Of a stretch of DNA of 64,000 nucleotides, positions 18,369-30,442 are shown in pieces (position 1 is the stretch's first letter; every line of letters starts with the position of its first letter). The position numbers and the translations under genes are program-made. The notes under the pieces are model-generated. The model had not been told where the DNA came from and searched no databases. It worked only from the letters and a program-made list of their open reading frames with translations. The DNA is from Streptomyces sp. TRM70350 (GTDB lineage Bacteria; Actinomycetota; Actinomycetes; Streptomycetales; Streptomycetaceae): the NCBI RefSeq assembly GCF_019219825.1, contig NZ_JAHUXH010000002.1, positions 372,001-436,000 of the forward strand. Reading direction: 5' to 3'.

Positions 18369-20513
18369 ATGGCCGATCCCTCCAGCTACCGCCCCAGGCC
18401 GGGAGACATCCCGGACTCCCCCGGGGTGTACCGGTTCCGCGACGAGCACCGCCGGGTGATCTACGTCGGAAAGGCGAAGAGCCTGCGCCAGCGCCTGGCC
18501 AACTACTTCCAGGACCTGGGCGGCCTGCACCCGCGCACCCGGAGCATGGTCACCACGGCCGCGTCCGTGGAGTGGACGGTGGTCTCCACGGAGGTCGAGG
18601 CACTGCAGCTGGAGTACTCCTGGATCAAGGAGTACGACCCCCGGTTCAACGTCAAGTACCGCGACGACAAGAGCTACCCGTACCTCGCGGTGACGATGAA
18701 CGAGCAGTACCCGCGCGTGCAGGTGATGCGCGGCCACAAGAAGAAGGGCGTGCGCTACTTCGGGCCGTACGCGCACGCGTGGGCCATCCGGGACACGGTC
18801 GACCTGCTGCTGCGCGTCTTCCCGGTGCGCACCTGCTCGACGGGCGTCTTCAAGAACGCCCACCGCACCGGCCGCCCCTGCCTGCTCGGCTACATCGGCA
18901 AGTGCTCCGCGCCCTGCGTCGGCCGGATCTCCGACGAGGACCACCGGGAGCTGGCGGAGGAGTTCTGCGACTTCATGACGGGCCGTACGGGCACGTACCT
19001 GCGCCGTCTGGAGAAGCAGATGACGGAGGCGGCCGAGGAGCTGGAGTACGAGCGGGCGGCCCGGCTGCGTGACGACATCGAGGCCCTGAAGAAGGCCATG
19101 GAGAAGAACGCGGTCGTGCTCGCCGACGCGACCGACGCCGACCTGATCGCCGTGGCCGAGGACGAGCTGGAAGCGGCCGTGCAGATCTTCCACGTCCGTG
19201 GCGGTCGCGTCCGCGGCCAGCGCGGCTGGGTCACCGACAAGGTCGAGGAGATCACCACCGGCGCCCTGGTGGAGCACGCCCTCCAGCAGCTCTACGGGGA
19301 GGAGACCGGCGACGCGGTCCCCAAGGAGGTCCTCGTCCCGGCGCTGCCCGACCCGGTGGAGCCGGTGCAGGAGTGGCTCACCGTGCGGCGCGGCTCGAAC
19401 GTCTCGCTGCGCATCCCCCAGCGTGGCGACAAGAAGGCCCTGATGGAGACCGTGCAGCGCAACGCCCTCCAGGCGCTCGCGCTGCACAAGACCAAGCGCG
19501 CCTCCGACCTGACCACGCGCTCGCGCGCGCTGGAGGAGATCGCCGACGCCCTGGACCTGGACAGCGCCCCGCTGCGGATCGAGTGCTACGACATCTCGCA
19601 CCTCCAGGGCGACGACGTGGTGGCCTCCATGGTCGTCTTCGAGGACGGGCTGCAGCGCAAGAGCGAGTACCGCCGGTTCCAGATCAAAGGCTTCCGGGGC
19701 CAGGACGACGTCCGCTCGATGCACGAGGTGATCACCCGCCGCTTCCGGCGCTACCTCGCCGAGAAGGAGAAGACGGGCGAGTGGGCCGACGGTGAGCCGG
19801 GCCTCACGAACGGCCACACGGACGGCGCCACCGGCGACGGCAGCACGAGCGGCCTCACCGACGGCAGCACCAACGGTGACACCAACGGCCTCGTCAGCTC
19901 CCTCACCGAGGACGACGGCCGCCCCAAGCGCTTCGCCTACCCCCCGCAGCTGGTCGTCGTCGACGGCGGGCAGCCGCAGGTCGCCGCCGCCCAGCGGGCC
20001 CTGGACGAGCTCGGCATCGACGACATCGCCGTCTGCGGCCTCGCCAAGCGCCTGGAAGAGGTCTGGCTGCCCGGCGAGGACGACCCGGTCGTCCTGCCCC
20101 GCACCAGTGAGGGCCTCTACCTGCTGCAACGCGTCCGCGACGAGGCGCACCGGTTCGCGATCACCTACCAGCGCAGCAAGCGCGCCAAGCGCGTCCGCTC
20201 CAGCCCCCTGGACGACGTACCGGGGCTCGGCGAGACCCGCAAACAGGCGCTGATCAAGCACTTCGGGTCGGTGAAGAAGCTGCGCGCCGCGACCATCGAC
20301 CAGATCTGCGAGGTTCCGGGCATAGGCCGCAAGACGGCCGAGACGATCGCCGTGGCGCTCGCCCGGACGGCCCCGGCCGCACCCGCCGTGAACACGGCGA
20401 CTGGAGAGATCATGGATGACGTGGAGGACGGGGCACCCGAGACGACGGCGGGTACCCCAGGGACGCCCGTGCCCACGGGCGCCCCGGACGAGCGACGGGG
20501 GCAGGAGAGATGA
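18369..20513 (+). CDS. uvrC: Excinuclease ABC subunit C
   Basis: The dual-incision nuclease of nucleotide excision repair, 714 residues. Domains in order: GIY-YIG nuclease ([25 protein letters not shown], residues 18-42), a Cys-containing segment ([15 protein letters not shown]), the UVR/UvrB-binding helix pair near 225-250 ([18 protein letters not shown]), an RNase H-like C-terminal nuclease ([36 protein letters not shown]), and tandem helix-hairpin-helix motifs ([26 protein letters not shown]). A Gly/Thr/Asn/Asp/Ser-rich insertion of about 40 residues interrupts the RNase H domain near 475-515. Its stop overlaps the rapZ start by 4 nt. Confidence 0.98.
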   Translation: MADPSSYRPRPGDIPDSPGVYRFRDEHRRVIYVGKAKSLRQRLANYFQDLGGLHPRTRSMVTTAASVEWTVVSTEVEALQLEYSWIKEYDPRFNVKYRDDKSYPYLAVTMNEQYPRVQVMRGHKKKGVRYFGPYAHAWAIRDTVDLLLRVFPVRTCSTGVFKNAHRTGRPCLLGYIGKCSAPCVGRISDEDHRELAEEFCDFMTGRTGTYLRRLEKQMTEAAEELEYERAARLRDDIEALKKAMEKNAVVLADATDADLIAVAEDELEAAVQIFHVRGGRVRGQRGWVTDKVEEITTGALVEHALQQLYGEETGDAVPKEVLVPALPDPVEPVQEWLTVRRGSNVSLRIPQRGDKKALMETVQRNALQALALHKTKRASDLTTRSRALEEIADALDLDSAPLRIECYDISHLQGDDVVASMVVFEDGLQRKSEYRRFQIKGFRGQDDVRSMHEVITRRFRRYLAEKEKTGEWADGEPGLTNGHTDGATGDGSTSGLTDGSTNGDTNGLVSSLTEDDGRPKRFAYPPQLVVVDGGQPQVAAAQRALDELGIDDIAVCGLAKRLEEVWLPGEDDPVVLPRTSEGLYLLQRVRDEAHRFAITYQRSKRAKRVRSSPLDDVPGLGETRKQALIKHFGSVKKLRAATIDQICEVPGIGRKTAETIAVALARTAPAAPAVNTATGEIMDDVEDGAPETTAGTPGTPVPTGAPDERRGQER

Positions 20514-21526
20514 CCGAACACGACAAGCAGTCCACAGCCCAGCGAGATCAGGAAACCGAGGAAACACACAAGGTGACCCACGAGGATCGCACCCGGCAGG
20601 ACGCGCCCCAGGACGACGGAGCACAGGTGGGTACGGGCATCGAAGCAGGCGGGGTCCCCGAAGCGGCCATCCCCGAACTGGTGATCATCTCGGGCATGTC
20701 CGGAGCCGGACGCTCGACGGCCGCGAAGTGTCTGGAGGACCTCGGCTGGTTCGTGGTCGACAACCTTCCGCCCGCGCTGATCCCCACCATGGTGGAGCTC
20801 GGTGCCCGTTCGCAGGGCAATGTGGCGCGGATCGCGGTCGTCGTCGACGTACGCGGCCGGCGTTTCTTCGACAACCTGCGCGAGTCCCTCGCCGACCTCG
20901 ACACCCGCGGGGTCACCCGGCGGATCGTCTTCCTGGAGTCCTCCGACGAGGCCCTGGTGCGCCGCTTCGAGTCGGTGCGCCGCCCGCACCCCCTCCAGGG
21001 CGACGGCCGGATCGTCGACGGCATCGCCGCCGAGCGCGAGCTGCTGCGCGAGCTGCGCGGCGACGCCGACCTGGTGATCGACACCTCCAGCCTCAACGTG
21101 CACGAGCTGCGCGCCAAGATGGACGCCCAGTTCGCGGGCGAGGAGGAGCCCGAACTGCGGGCCACCGTCATGTCCTTCGGCTACAAGTACGGCCTGCCGG
21201 TCGACGCCGACCTCGTCGTCGACTGCCGCTTCCTGCCCAACCCGCACTGGGTCCCGGAGCTGCGCCCGTTCACCGGCCTCAACGAGGAGGTGTCGGGTTA
21301 TGTCTTCAACCAGCCCGGCGCGAAGGAGTTCCTCGACCGGTACGCCGAACTGCTCCAGCTCATCGCGACCGGATACCGGCGTGAGGGCAAGCGATACGTG
21401 ACCATCGCGGTCGGCTGCACCGGCGGCAAGCACCGCTCGGTCGCGATGTCGGAGAAGCTCGCCGCGCGCCTGGCGGCCGAGGGCGTGGAGACGGTGGTCG
21501 TGCACCGGGACATGGGACGGGAATGA
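20510..21526 (+). CDS. rapZ: RapZ/YvcJ family nucleotide-binding protein
   Basis: A 338-residue P-loop protein of the RapZ/YvcJ family. In enteric bacteria RapZ is an adapter for RNase E controlling glucosamine-6-phosphate synthase; the role in Streptomyces is less clear. Walker A is [14 protein letters not shown] near residues 60-73, followed by the family stretch [16 protein letters not shown], and the C-terminal RapZ domain has [24 protein letters not shown] and [12 protein letters not shown]. The first 55 or so residues are a hydrophilic, acidic extension ([19 protein letters not shown]) not seen in the short enteric proteins. It is coupled by ATGA overlaps to uvrC upstream and yvcK downstream. 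Confidence 0.95.
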   Translation: MTEHDKQSTAQRDQETEETHKVTHEDRTRQDAPQDDGAQVGTGIEAGGVPEAAIPELVIISGMSGAGRSTAAKCLEDLGWFVVDNLPPALIPTMVELGARSQGNVARIAVVVDVRGRRFFDNLRESLADLDTRGVTRRIVFLESSDEALVRRFESVRRPHPLQGDGRIVDGIAAERELLRELRGDADLVIDTSSLNVHELRAKMDAQFAGEEEPELRATVMSFGYKYGLPVDADLVVDCRFLPNPHWVPELRPFTGLNEEVSGYVFNQPGAKEFLDRYAELLQLIATGYRREGKRYVTIAVGCTGGKHRSVAMSEKLAARLAAEGVETVVVHRDMGRE

Positions 21527-22590
21527 CGGGACGTACGTTGCGGCTGAGCCGGCTGCGCAGGGTCACCCCCGAGGGGCGGGCCGGCCGGCTCACCGAGTCC
21601 CGGGGTGGCCGGGCGCGCCGCCGGGGCACCCAGCCCAAGGTGGTCGCCCTCGGCGGCGGTATGGGACTGTCCGCCTCGCTCGCCGCGCTGCGCCGGATCA
21701 CCGGCGACCTCACGGCCGTCGTCACCGTGGCCGACGACGGCGGCTCCAGCGGCCGGCTCCGGGACGAGCTGGGCGTGCTGCCGCCCGGCGATCTGCGCAA
21801 GGCGCTGGCCGCGCTGTGCGGTGACGACGACTGGGGTCAGACCTGGGCCCGGGTCATCCAGCACCGCTTCCAGTCCAAGGGCGAACTGCACGACCACGCG
21901 GTCGGCAATCTGCTGATCGTCGCCCTGTGGGAGCAGCTCGGCGACCACGTCCTGGCCCTCGACCTGGTCGGCAAGCTGCTCGGCGCGCACGGGCGCGTGC
22001 TGCCCATGTCCGCCGTGCCGCTGGAGCTCCAGGCGCTGGTCAAGGGGCACGACCGGGAGCGGCCCGATGGCATCGACACCGTCCGCGGGCAGGCGAACGT
22101 CGCCCTCACCCCCGGCGAGGTGCAGTCCGTGCACCTGGTGCCGAACGACCCGCCCGCCGTCCCGGAGGCCGTCGAGGCGGTGCTGGACGCGGACTGGGTG
22201 GTGCTCGGCCCCGGCTCCTGGTTCTCCTCGGTCATCCCGCACCTGCTCGTGCCCGAGCTGCTGGACGCCCTGACGGAGACGAAGGCACGCCGGGTGCTCT
22301 CGCTGAACCTCGCCCCCCAGCCCGGAGAAACCGAGGGCTTCTCCCCGCAGCGTCATTTGGAGGTTTTGGGACGACACGCCCCTAAACTCGCCCTGGACGT
22401 GGTGCTGGCCGACGAGGCCGCCGTGCCCGACCGCGACTCGCTGACCGACGCCGCCAAGCGTTTCGGCGCCGCGGTCGAGCTGGCGCCGGTGGCCCGGACG
22501 GACGGAACTCCGCGGCACGACCCGGAGCTGCTGGCCGCCGCGTACGACCGTATTTTTCGGATGCATGGAAGGATCGGCCCATGGCGATGA
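21523..22590 (+). CDS. yvcK: YvcK family gluconeogenesis/cell-wall factor, UDP-GlcNAc-binding
   Basis: A 355-residue member of the YvcK/CofD-like family, which binds UDP-sugars and links carbon metabolism to envelope synthesis. Visible: the N-terminal Rossmann-like [19 protein letters not shown], the signature [46 protein letters not shown], and [18 protein letters not shown]. The N-terminus has a basic 45-residue lead. It starts within rapZ (ATGA) and overlaps whiA by 10 nt, so rapZ, yvcK and whiA are tightly coupled, the arrangement conserved across Gram-positive bacteria. Confidence 0.95.
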   Translation: MTGRTLRLSRLRRVTPEGRAGRLTESRGGRARRRGTQPKVVALGGGMGLSASLAALRRITGDLTAVVTVADDGGSSGRLRDELGVLPPGDLRKALAALCGDDDWGQTWARVIQHRFQSKGELHDHAVGNLLIVALWEQLGDHVLALDLVGKLLGAHGRVLPMSAVPLELQALVKGHDRERPDGIDTVRGQANVALTPGEVQSVHLVPNDPPAVPEAVEAVLDADWVVLGPGSWFSSVIPHLLVPELLDALTETKARRVLSLNLAPQPGETEGFSPQRHLEVLGRHAPKLALDVVLADEAAVPDRDSLTDAAKRFGAAVELAPVARTDGTPRHDPELLAAAYDRIFRMHGRIGPWR

Positions 22591-23570
22591 CGGCAGCGGT
22601 GAAGGACGAGATCTCCCGGCTCCCCGTCACCCGGACCTGCTGCAGGAAGGCGGAGGTCTCCGCCATTCTGCGGTTCGCCGGCGGCCTTCACCTGGTCAGT
22701 GGGCGCATCGTGATCGAGGCGGAGCTGGACACCGCGATGGCGGCGCGGCGGCTCAAGCGGGACATCCTGGAGATCTTCGGGCACAGCTCGGAGCTGATCG
22801 TGATGGCGCCGGGTGGCTTGCGGCGCGGATCGCGGTACGTCGTGCGGGTCGTCGCCGGTGGCGATCAGCTGGCCCGGCAGACCGGCCTGGTCGACGGCCG
22901 GGGCCGGCCGATCCGGGGTCTGCCCCCGCAGGTGGTCTCGGGGGCCACCTGTGACGCCGAGGCGGCCTGGCGCGGGGCCTTCCTGGCGCACGGTTCGCTC
23001 ACCGAGCCCGGCCGCAGCTCCTCCCTGGAGGTGACCTGCCCGGGCCCCGAGGCCGCGCTCGCCCTGGTCGGCGCCGCCCGCCGCCTGTCGATCGCCGCGA
23101 AGGCCCGTGAGGTGCGGGGCGTGGACCGGGTGGTCGTCCGGGACGGTGACGCGATCGGCGCGCTGCTCACCCGGCTCGGCGCCCATGAGTCGGTGCTGGC
23201 CTGGGAGGAGCGGCGGATGCGCCGCGAGGTGCGTGCCACCGCCAACCGGCTCGCCAACTTCGACGACGCCAACCTGCGCCGCTCCGCGCGCGCGGCGGTC
23301 GCCGCCGGGGCCCGGGTCGCCCGCGCGCTGGAGATCCTCGGTGACGACGTCCCCGAGCACCTCGCCGCGGCCGGCCGGCTGCGCATGGAGCACAAGCAGG
23401 CCTCGCTGGAGGAGCTGGGCGCGCTGGCCGACCCGCCGCTGACCAAGGACGCCGTCGCGGGCCGTATCCGCCGCCTGCTGGCGATGGCCGACAAGCGTGC
23501 GGCCGACCTGGGGATCCCGGGTACGGAGGCGAACCTCACGGAGGAACTGGCCGACAACCTCGCGGGGTGA
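22581..23570 (+). CDS. whiA: DNA-binding sporulation regulator WhiA
   Basis: A 329-residue WhiA protein, the regulator that with WhiB controls the switch from aerial growth to sporulation septation in Streptomyces. The N-terminal two-thirds is the degenerate LAGLIDADG homing-endonuclease-like domain ([36 protein letters not shown]), and the C-terminal helix-turn-helix is visible at [34 protein letters not shown]. The ATG at 22581 overlaps the end of yvcK. It ends in a minisatellite-like repeat that begins at its own stop codon. Confidence 0.97.
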   Translation: MAMTAAVKDEISRLPVTRTCCRKAEVSAILRFAGGLHLVSGRIVIEAELDTAMAARRLKRDILEIFGHSSELIVMAPGGLRRGSRYVVRVVAGGDQLARQTGLVDGRGRPIRGLPPQVVSGATCDAEAAWRGAFLAHGSLTEPGRSSSLEVTCPGPEAALALVGAARRLSIAAKAREVRGVDRVVVRDGDAIGALLTRLGAHESVLAWEERRMRREVRATANRLANFDDANLRRSARAAVAAGARVARALEILGDDVPEHLAAAGRLRMEHKQASLEELGALADPPLTKDAVAGRIRRLLAMADKRAADLGIPGTEANLTEELADNLAG

Positions 23571-23578
23571 CCCTGCAC

Positions 23579-23631
23579 GGGCAGGGGTGACCTGAAGGGC
23601 AGGGGTGACCTGGGGTCAGGGGAGACCTGAA
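23579..23631. repeat. Tandem ~18-bp repeat directly after whiA
   Basis: Units GGGCAGGGGTGACCTGAA (23579-23596), GGGCAGGGGTGACCTGGG (23597-23614) and a diverged 17-bp unit (23615-23631). The sub-motif GGGGTGACC already occurs at the whiA stop codon (23564-23572), so the array seems to have grown from the gene end. Confidence 0.8.
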
Positions 23632-23640
23632 GGGCCACAA

Positions 23641-23683
23641 GACGCCGGTGAAGACGCCCACGTGGGTGGTCGGCACCGGCGTT
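23641..23683 (+). terminator. Terminator of the uvrC-rapZ-yvcK-whiA operon
   Basis: Nested inverted repeats: outer arms GACGCCGGTG / CACCGGCGTT and an inner CCCACGTGGG palindrome. The hairpin lies 70 nt after whiA and precedes the next promoter region. Confidence 0.6.
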
Positions 23684-23776
23684 CGCGTGTCATGAGGCGC
23701 TCTTGACTTGACCATGCCCTGTCATGAGCCTGGCATCTCCACTCGCCACCGTGGCGAACCACCGCAAGGGGGGCTC

Positions 23777-26728
23777 ATGAGACGAAGAGCGAGATCGATC
23801 CTCGCCGCCGGCGCGCTCCTGCTGGGCGGCCTCACCCTGGCACCCTTGGCCCAGGCCGACGAGAAGGCATCCGACCCCGACACCCAAGAGGTCAAGGTCT
23901 TCCGCGCCGACGTCACCCAGCAGCAGGTACCCCTGCTGCTCGCCACCGGACAGGACAGTCACGAACTCGGCGAACAGATCCCCGACAAGGGCACCGCCAC
24001 CGTCGAGGTCTACCTCACCGACAAACAGGCCGACAAGCTCCAGAAGCAGGGCATCCACCTCAAGGAGCACACGCTCTCCGCGCAGGCACACGCACGCGTG
24101 AGCGCCGCGGGCGAGGGCGTCTTCCGGCCGTACAGCGGCAAGGGCAACCTCAAGGAGGAGATCCTCAGGACCGGTCAGGAGCACCCGTCCCTGACCAAGG
24201 TGGTCTCCATCGGCAAGTCCCTCCAGGGCCAGGACATCCTCGCCCTCAAGCTCACCAAGAACGCCAGGAAGACCAAGGACGGCGCCAAGCCCTCGGTCCT
24301 CTATCTCTCCAACCAGCACGCGCGCGAGTGGATCACCCCGGAGATGACCCGGCGGCTGATGCACCACTACCTGGACAACTACGCGACGGACAAGCGCATC
24401 AGGAAGATCGTCGACACCACCGAGCTGTGGTTCGTCATCTCCGCGAACCCCGACGGCTACGACTTCACCCACGCCGCCGACGGGGACCGCCTCTGGCGCA
24501 AGAACATGCGGGACAACAACGGCGACGGCGCCACCACCATCGGCGACGGCGTCGACCTCAACCGCAACTTCGCCTACAAGTGGGGCTACGACGACGAGGG
24601 TTCCTCCCCGTACCCCACCAGCCAGACCTACCGCGGCCCCGGCCCCAACTCCGAGCCCGAGACCAGGGCGCTGGACGCCTTCTTCCAGCGCATCGGCTTC
24701 GAGTACGGCATCAACTACCACTCCGCCGCCGAGCTGATCCTCTACGGCGTCGGCTGGCAGGTCGCCACGTCCACCCCGGACGACGTCCTCTACAAGTCCC
24801 TCGCCGGCACGCCCGAGAACCCGGCCGTCCCCGGCTACCACCCGCAGCTCTCCTCCGAGCTGTACACCACCAACGGCGAGACCGACGGCCACGCGGCCAA
24901 CCTGCACGGCGCGGCCATGTTCACGCCCGAGATGTCGACCTGTCAGACCGTCTCCAACGCCGACCCGGACGACGCCTGGGAGGCCGCCGACTGCGCGTCG
25001 ATCTTCACCTTCCCGGACGACGAGAAGCTGATCCAGCAGGAGTTCGAGAAGAACATCCCGTTCGCGCTCTCCGTCGCGGAGTCCGCCGCCCGGCCCGACC
25101 AGCCGAAGTCCTCGGTCGGCATCGACGCCCCCGACTTCACGCCCGCGCCGTTCACCACGTCGTACGCGCGCGGCGCCGACCAGGAGGTCTCCGTCGTCGT
25201 ACGCAAGTCGGTGCGCGACAAGGAACTCAAGTACCGCGTCAACGGCGGCCGAACGCACGACATGCGGCTTCGGCCCTGGAGGGGCGGCGAGACGTACGGC
25301 GGTGAGGACAACCTCTACTTCGACGAGTACCGGGCGAAGGTCGACGACGGTGACCCCGGAGACACGGTCGAGGTCTGGTTCACCGGCAGGACGAGGTCAG
25401 GAAAGCGCACCGCGAGCGAGCACTTCACCTACACGGTCGCCGAACGGCCGCGCGCCGATGTGCTCGTCGTCGCCGAGGAGGGCGCACCCGCGACCCAGGC
25501 GCAGAAGTACGTCGACGCGCTGAGGGCCAACGGGGAACGGGCCGTCGTCTGGGACGTCGCCACCCAGGGTGCACCGGACGCGCTCGGGGTGCTGAAGCAC
25601 TTCGACACGGTCGTCCACTACACCGGCGCCGTCCGCCCGGGCGTCGCCACCCAGCTCGCCCTGCGCGCCTACCTCAACGAGGGCGGCAAGCTGATCGAGG
25701 CGGGGGAGACGGCCGGTGGCTCGGTCGACCTCGGCGGGGGCACCCTGTCGAACGACTTCAGCCAGTACTACCTGGGCGCCCACACCCGTACGTCCCTGCC
25801 GGACGTCACCGGCTTCACCGGCACCGGCAGGCTGGCGGGCGTCACGGGAACCCTCGGCGACGCGCCCGGCAACCCGCTGAACACCGCCGGATCGTTCGGC
25901 GTCACCTCCGACACCCTGCCCGTGGAGACGTTCCCGCAGTTCGAGAGCGCGGGCGCGGGCCAGTACCCGGGGACCGTCAACCCCTACGGCCCGTACGAGG
26001 GCGCGTCCATGGCGGCCGTCACGCACTCCGACTACGCCTGGAACCGCCTGACCCGCACCATCGACCTCACCTCGGTGAGCGCGGCCGACACCCCGACCCT
26101 GCGCACCCGGCTGCTGTGGAACACCGAGGCGGGCTACGACCATGCCGTCCTGGAGGCGCACACGGCCGGGGCCGACGACTGGACCACGCTCCCGGAGAAG
26201 AACGGCGCCACCGGCACCGCCGTACCCACCGAGTGCGAGGCCGGTTACTTCATCCAGGCGCACCCGGCGCTCAAGCGGTATCTCACCCTCGGCGAGAGCG
26301 GCTGCACGCCCACCGGGACCAGCGGCTCCTGGAACAGTTTCACCGGCGCCTCCCACGGCTGGCAGCAGGTCGAGTTCGACCTCTCCGCCTACGCGGGGAA
26401 GACGGTCGAGGTCTCCCTCAGCTACCTCACCGACCCCGGCTCCGGCGGCCACGGCGTCCTCGCCGACAACGCCACCGTCGTCATCGGCGGTACGGCGGGG
26501 CGGACCGACGGCTTCGAGACCTCGCTCGGCGCCTGGAGCACGCCCGGGCCGCCCGCGGGCAGTCCGGCGGTGGCCAAGGACTGGGGTCTGTCCGGAGAGC
26601 TGTTCAAGACATATGGAGCGGTCACCACGGACGACACGGTGCTGCTCGGTTTCGGCCTGGAACACGTCACCGCAGCGGCCGACCGCAGGGACCTGATCGG
26701 CGAGGCGCTCACCGCGCTCGACGACTGA
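23777..26728 (+). CDS. Secreted M14 zinc carboxypeptidase
   Basis: A 983-residue exported metallocarboxypeptidase. A Sec signal peptide (RRRARSILAAGALLLGGL then APLAQA) precedes a pro-region and the M14 catalytic domain at about 125-430. Zinc ligands are in NQHAREW (His181, Glu184) and NYHS (His315). The catalytic Glu385 is in FTPEMST; substrate-site Arg/Asn are in WRKNMRDNNGDG and LNRNF. The C-terminal half holds beta-sandwich/immune-inhibitor-like modules (SGSWNSFTGASHGWQQVEFDL; KTVEVSLSYLTDPG), probably for substrate or surface binding. ATG 23777 follows AAGGGGGG. It degrades peptides outside the cell and stands alone between two terminators. Confidence 0.95.
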   Translation: MRRRARSILAAGALLLGGLTLAPLAQADEKASDPDTQEVKVFRADVTQQQVPLLLATGQDSHELGEQIPDKGTATVEVYLTDKQADKLQKQGIHLKEHTLSAQAHARVSAAGEGVFRPYSGKGNLKEEILRTGQEHPSLTKVVSIGKSLQGQDILALKLTKNARKTKDGAKPSVLYLSNQHAREWITPEMTRRLMHHYLDNYATDKRIRKIVDTTELWFVISANPDGYDFTHAADGDRLWRKNMRDNNGDGATTIGDGVDLNRNFAYKWGYDDEGSSPYPTSQTYRGPGPNSEPETRALDAFFQRIGFEYGINYHSAAELILYGVGWQVATSTPDDVLYKSLAGTPENPAVPGYHPQLSSELYTTNGETDGHAANLHGAAMFTPEMSTCQTVSNADPDDAWEAADCASIFTFPDDEKLIQQEFEKNIPFALSVAESAARPDQPKSSVGIDAPDFTPAPFTTSYARGADQEVSVVVRKSVRDKELKYRVNGGRTHDMRLRPWRGGETYGGEDNLYFDEYRAKVDDGDPGDTVEVWFTGRTRSGKRTASEHFTYTVAERPRADVLVVAEEGAPATQAQKYVDALRANGERAVVWDVATQGAPDALGVLKHFDTVVHYTGAVRPGVATQLALRAYLNEGGKLIEAGETAGGSVDLGGGTLSNDFSQYYLGAHTRTSLPDVTGFTGTGRLAGVTGTLGDAPGNPLNTAGSFGVTSDTLPVETFPQFESAGAGQYPGTVNPYGPYEGASMAAVTHSDYAWNRLTRTIDLTSVSAADTPTLRTRLLWNTEAGYDHAVLEAHTAGADDWTTLPEKNGATGTAVPTECEAGYFIQAHPALKRYLTLGESGCTPTGTSGSWNSFTGASHGWQQVEFDLSAYAGKTVEVSLSYLTDPGSGGHGVLADNATVVIGGTAGRTDGFETSLGAWSTPGPPAGSPAVAKDWGLSGELFKTYGAVTTDDTVLLGFGLEHVTAAADRRDLIGEALTALDD

Positions 26729-26791
26729 ACACCAGGTCAACGGCCGCCCACCGTTCGTAGTCATATCGGGTGATCGGGTCGCACGGCCCGG

Positions 26792-26825
26792 GCGGTCCGT
26801 ACCCCTACTGGTGGGTACGGACCGC
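26792..26825 (+). terminator. Terminator of the carboxypeptidase gene
   Basis: A perfect 13-bp stem GCGGTCCGTACCC / GGGTACGGACCGC with an 8-nt loop, 63 nt past the stop and upstream of the gap leader. Confidence 0.8.
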
Positions 26826-26877
26826 ACTGCCGTGTATGGGGCATCTCGATGTCACCACAGGGGCCTCGGGGAGGTAG

Positions 26878-27960
<1,083 letters not shown>

Positions 27961-27991
27961 GCAGCTTCCACAGGCACCTCGGTGTGAGGGC

Positions 27992-28028
27992 AGGGCTCGG
28001 GCAGCGCAGGCCGCGTTGCCCGAGCCCT
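27992..28028 (+). terminator. gap-pgk intercistronic hairpin
   Basis: A perfect 12-bp stem AGGGCTCGGGCA / TGCCCGAGCCCT with a 13-nt loop between gap and pgk. It may terminate most gap transcripts or act as an attenuator or processing site. Confidence 0.65.
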
Positions 28029-28087
28029 GACTCACGTACAGATCGACCAGCCCTCTCGTAGCGAGAGCCCTTCCCAGGAGCCCCTTC

Positions 28088-29299
28088 ATGAAGACGATCG
28101 ACGAGCTTCTCGCGGACGGCGTGGCCGGCAAGCGGGTCTTCGTCCGCGCCGACCTCAACGTGCCGCTGGACGGCACCACCATCACCGACGACGGCCGCAT
28201 CCGCGCCGTACTGCCCACCGTCAAGGCGCTGGCCGAGGCGGGCGCCCGCGTGGTCGTCGCCTCGCACCTGGGCCGCCCCAAGGGCGCCCCGGACCCCGCC
28301 TTCTCGCTCGCCCCGGCCGCCGCGCGGCTCGGTGAACTCCTCGGTGCCGAGGTCAAGTTCGCCACCGACACGGTCGGCGACTCCGCGCAGGCCACCGTCG
28401 GCGGCCTCGCCGACGGCCAGGTCGCGGTCATCGAGAACCTGCGCTTCAACGCCGGTGAGACCAGCAAGGACGACGCCGAGCGCGCCGCCTTCGCCGACCG
28501 GCTCGCCGCCCTCGCCGACGTGTACGTGGGCGACGGGTTCGGCGCCGTGCACCGGGGGCACGCCTCCGTCTTCGACCTGCCGAAGAGGCTGCCGCACTAC
28601 GCCGGCCACCTCATCGCCACCGAGGTCGGCGTGCTGAAGAAGCTCACCGAGGACGTCAAGCGGCCGTACGTCGTCGCGCTCGGCGGCGCCAAGGTCTCCG
28701 ACAAGCTCGCCGTGATCGACCAGCTGCTCGGCAGGGCCGACCGCCTGCTCATCGGCGGCGGCATGGCGTACACGTTCCTGAAGGCCAAGGGCCACGAGGT
28801 CGGCATCTCCCTGCTCCAGGAGGACCAGATCCCGGCCGTCACCGAGTACCTGGAGCGCGCCGAGAAGAACGGCGTCGAGATCGTCCTGCCGGTGGACGTC
28901 CTGGTCGCCCCCGAGTTCCCGGACCTGAAGACCAAGGCCCCCGCGAACCCCACCACCGTCGCCGCGGACGCCATCCCGGCCGACCAGGAGGGCCTGGACA
29001 TCGGTCCCGAGACCCGCGAGCTGTACGCCTCGAAGCTCGCCGACGCCGCCACCGTCTTCTGGAACGGCCCCATGGGCGTCTTCGAGCACCCCGACTACGC
29101 CGAGGGCACCAAGGCGGTCGCCCAGGCCCTCGTCGACTCCCAGGGCTTCACGGTCGTCGGCGGCGGCGACTCCGCCGCGGCCGTGCGCACCCTGGGCTTC
29201 GACGAGACCGCATTCGGCCACATCTCGACCGGTGGCGGCGCCTCCCTCGAATACCTCGAGGGCAAGACGCTCCCCGGCCTCGCCGCACTGGAGGACTGA
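28088..29299 (+). CDS. pgk: Phosphoglycerate kinase
   Basis: A 403-residue phosphoglycerate kinase making ATP from 1,3-bisphosphoglycerate. Substrate motif [14 protein letters not shown] is at residues 16-30, [17 protein letters not shown] follows, [16 protein letters not shown] and the nucleotide loop [13 protein letters not shown] near 353 are present, and the length is normal. AGGAGCCCCTTC precedes the ATG. Only 6 nt separate it from tpiA, so the two are co-transcribed. Confidence 0.98.
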   Translation: MKTIDELLADGVAGKRVFVRADLNVPLDGTTITDDGRIRAVLPTVKALAEAGARVVVASHLGRPKGAPDPAFSLAPAAARLGELLGAEVKFATDTVGDSAQATVGGLADGQVAVIENLRFNAGETSKDDAERAAFADRLAALADVYVGDGFGAVHRGHASVFDLPKRLPHYAGHLIATEVGVLKKLTEDVKRPYVVALGGAKVSDKLAVIDQLLGRADRLLIGGGMAYTFLKAKGHEVGISLLQEDQIPAVTEYLERAEKNGVEIVLPVDVLVAPEFPDLKTKAPANPTTVAADAIPADQEGLDIGPETRELYASKLADAATVFWNGPMGVFEHPDYAEGTKAVAQALVDSQGFTVVGGGDSAAAVRTLGFDETAFGHISTGGGASLEYLEGKTLPGLAALED

Positions 29300-29305
29300 C
29301 CCTCG

Positions 29306-30082
29306 ATGACCACCCGTACGCCCCTGATGGCGGGCAACTGGAAGATGAACCTCAACCACCTGGAGGCCATCGCCCACACCCAGAAGCTCGCCTTCGCCCT
29401 GGCCGACAAGGACTACGAGGCCGTCGAGGTCGCCGTCCTGCCGCCCTTCACCGACCTGCGCTCCGTCCAGACCCTGGTCGAGCACGACAAGCTGAAGATC
29501 AAGTACGGCGCCCAGGACATCTCGGTGCACGACGGCGGTGCCTACACCGGCGAGATCTCCGGCCCGATGCTGGCCAAGCTGAGGTGCACCTACGTGGCGA
29601 TCGGCCACTCCGAGCGCCGCCAGTACCACGGCGAGACCGACGAGCTGGTGAACGCCAAGGTCAAGGCCGCCTTCAAGCACGGCATCACGCCGATCATGTG
29701 CGTCGGTGAGGAGCTGGAGGTCCGCGAAGCGGGCAACCACGTCACCCACACCCTCGCCCAGGTCGAGGGCGGTCTGAAGGGCATTCCGGCCGAGCAGGCC
29801 GAGACCATCGTGATCGCCTACGAGCCCGTGTGGGCCATCGGCACCGGCAAGGTCTGCGGCGCCGAGGACGCCCAGGAGGTCTGCGCCGCCATCCGCGGCA
29901 AGATCGCCGAGCTGTACTCCCAGGAGGTGGCCGACAAGGTCCGCATCCAGTACGGCGGCTCCGTGAAGTCCGGCAACGTCGCCGAGATCATGGCGCAGGC
30001 CGACATCGACGGCGCGCTGGTCGGCGGGGCCTCGCTGGACGCGGACGAGTTCGTCAAGATCGTGCGCTTCCGCGACCAGTGA
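29306..30082 (+). CDS. tpiA: Triose-phosphate isomerase
   Basis: A 258-residue TIM-barrel enzyme interconverting dihydroxyacetone phosphate and glyceraldehyde-3-phosphate. Visible: GNWKMNLNH with the catalytic Lys, IGHSERR with the catalytic His, [13 protein letters not shown] with the catalytic Glu and flexible loop, and [10 protein letters not shown] with [10 protein letters not shown] for phosphate binding. It is co-directional with pgk upstream and secG downstream. Confidence 0.98.
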   Translation: MTTRTPLMAGNWKMNLNHLEAIAHTQKLAFALADKDYEAVEVAVLPPFTDLRSVQTLVEHDKLKIKYGAQDISVHDGGAYTGEISGPMLAKLRCTYVAIGHSERRQYHGETDELVNAKVKAAFKHGITPIMCVGEELEVREAGNHVTHTLAQVEGGLKGIPAEQAETIVIAYEPVWAIGTGKVCGAEDAQEVCAAIRGKIAELYSQEVADKVRIQYGGSVKSGNVAEIMAQADIDGALVGGASLDADEFVKIVRFRDQ

Positions 30083-30180
30083 GTATGCGCTAGCGGCGAT
30101 CCGTCGTACCCTTGCGGGGACACAGCAGGTGGTCGCTGTGTCCCCGTCGTCCATCCGAATCCGAGGAAGTTGGTCCAGCC

Positions 30181-30417
30181 GTGGTTATGGGGTTCTCCAT
30201 CGCCCTGATCGTCTTCAGCCTGCTGCTGATGCTGCTGGTGCTGATGCACAAGGGGAAGGGCGGCGGCCTCTCCGACATGTTCGGTGGCGGTATGCAGTCG
30301 TCCGTCGGCGGCTCCTCCGTCGCCGAGCGCAACCTGGACCGGATCACCGTGGTGGTCGGTCTGCTGTGGGTCGCGTGCATTGTCGTGCTCGGCATTCTGA
30401 TGAAGATCAACAACTGA
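30181..30417 (+). CDS. secG: Preprotein translocase subunit SecG
   Basis: A 78-residue SecG, the auxiliary subunit of the SecYEG translocon. Two transmembrane helices (FSIALIVFSLLLMLLVLMH and ITVVVGLLWVACIVVLGIL) flank the conserved loop KGKGGGLSDMFGGGMQSSVGGSS. GTG 30181 is taken as start because GAGGAAG lies upstream; ATG 30187 is an alternative that removes two residues. Location behind tpiA is the usual Gram-positive arrangement. Confidence 0.95.
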   Translation: MVMGFSIALIVFSLLLMLLVLMHKGKGGGLSDMFGGGMQSSVGGSSVAERNLDRITVVVGLLWVACIVVLGILMKINN

Positions 30418-30442
30418 GCCGCCCACGCGTTTCGCACGTAAC

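Noticed and set aside
18342..20624. A 760-codon open frame antisense to uvrC
   Set aside because: Antisense shadow; uvrC has all its domains on the plus strand.
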